Source: an uncultured bacterium (lineage in GTDB: Bacteria > Bacillota > Limnochordia > DTU080 > JAAYLA01). Taken from it: a stretch of DNA of 5,821 nt. The notes beneath the pieces were generated by a model that was not told the origin of the DNA, searched no databases, and saw nothing but the letters and a program-made list of their open reading frames with translations. Positions within the stretch are counted from its first letter, which is position 1. The number at the start of each line of letters is the position of its first letter. This document shows, piece after piece, positions 5,764 through 5,821 of the stretch. The DNA is taken from the NCBI GenBank assembly GCA_937983075.1, contig CALKAQ010000122.1, forward strand, positions 1 through 5,821, in the 5' to 3' direction. The position numbers and the translations under genes are program-made.

Positions 5764-5796
5764 ATAAAAAAAGGAGCTCTGCATAGAGCAGAGCTC
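5764..5796 (-). terminator. Strong intrinsic terminator of a minus-strand gene beyond the right edge
   Basis: A perfect 9-bp stem (5774-5782 with 5788-5796, gagctctgc) has a 5-nt loop. On the minus strand it is followed by cc and seven T (5772-5766). This is a textbook Rho-independent terminator. It implies a minus-strand gene that starts to the right of the window and ends shortly before it. The five A after the stem on the plus side could also give a T-run start for the minus-strand stem. Confidence 0.85.
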
Positions 5797-5821
5797 AAAA
5801 AGTATGCCGGCAACGTGCTAC

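Overview
The window comes from an endospore-forming Bacillota. The decisive evidence is an intact spoVAC-spoVAD-spoVAE cluster (2798-4641), which encodes the dipicolinic-acid (DPA) channel proteins of the spore inner membrane. Base composition is moderately GC-rich, Shine-Dalgarno sites are strong (AGGAGG type), one start codon is TTG, and several hairpin-plus-T-run terminators are present. All of this fits a Bacillota. I cannot name the genus or class. One small secreted protein has an outer-membrane-like C-terminus, so a diderm (Limnochordia-type) lineage should be kept in mind.

Layout, left to right: (1) The 3' part of a large plus-strand gene (1-1730). It starts inside a tandem array of 21-bp units encoding DDEPVVV, followed by two PsbP/Mog1-like domains and a C-terminal beta-sandwich resembling a carboxypeptidase regulatory-like domain. 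(2) A convergent minus-strand gene for a Dabb-domain protein (1809-2114), separated from the first gene by a hairpin whose T-rich side serves the minus strand. (3) About 680 bp with no convincing gene (2115-2797) but several inverted repeats, including a perfect 16-bp stem. (4) The spoVAC-AD-AE operon on the plus strand, with a 4-bp ATGA overlap between AC and AD and a 27-bp gap before AE. (5) A minus-strand gene for a small signal-peptide protein rich in beta-strands (4706-5092), convergent with spoVAE. (6) A minus-strand cupin gene (5305-5631) with its own terminator. (7) At the right edge, a strong minus-strand terminator that implies another minus-strand gene beyond the window.

The three SpoVA proteins act together: SpoVAC and SpoVAE are membrane proteins and SpoVAD is the DPA-binding soluble subunit. 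They move Ca-DPA into the forespore and release it at germination. The other genes are single-gene units with no obvious functional link to the operon. The most unusual signals are the higher-order structure of the tandem repeat (an 84-bp block of four 21-bp variants), the OMP-like end of the small secreted protein, and the gene-free structured region upstream of spoVAC. I found no CRISPR array, tRNA, rRNA, insertion sequence or clearly new multi-gene system.
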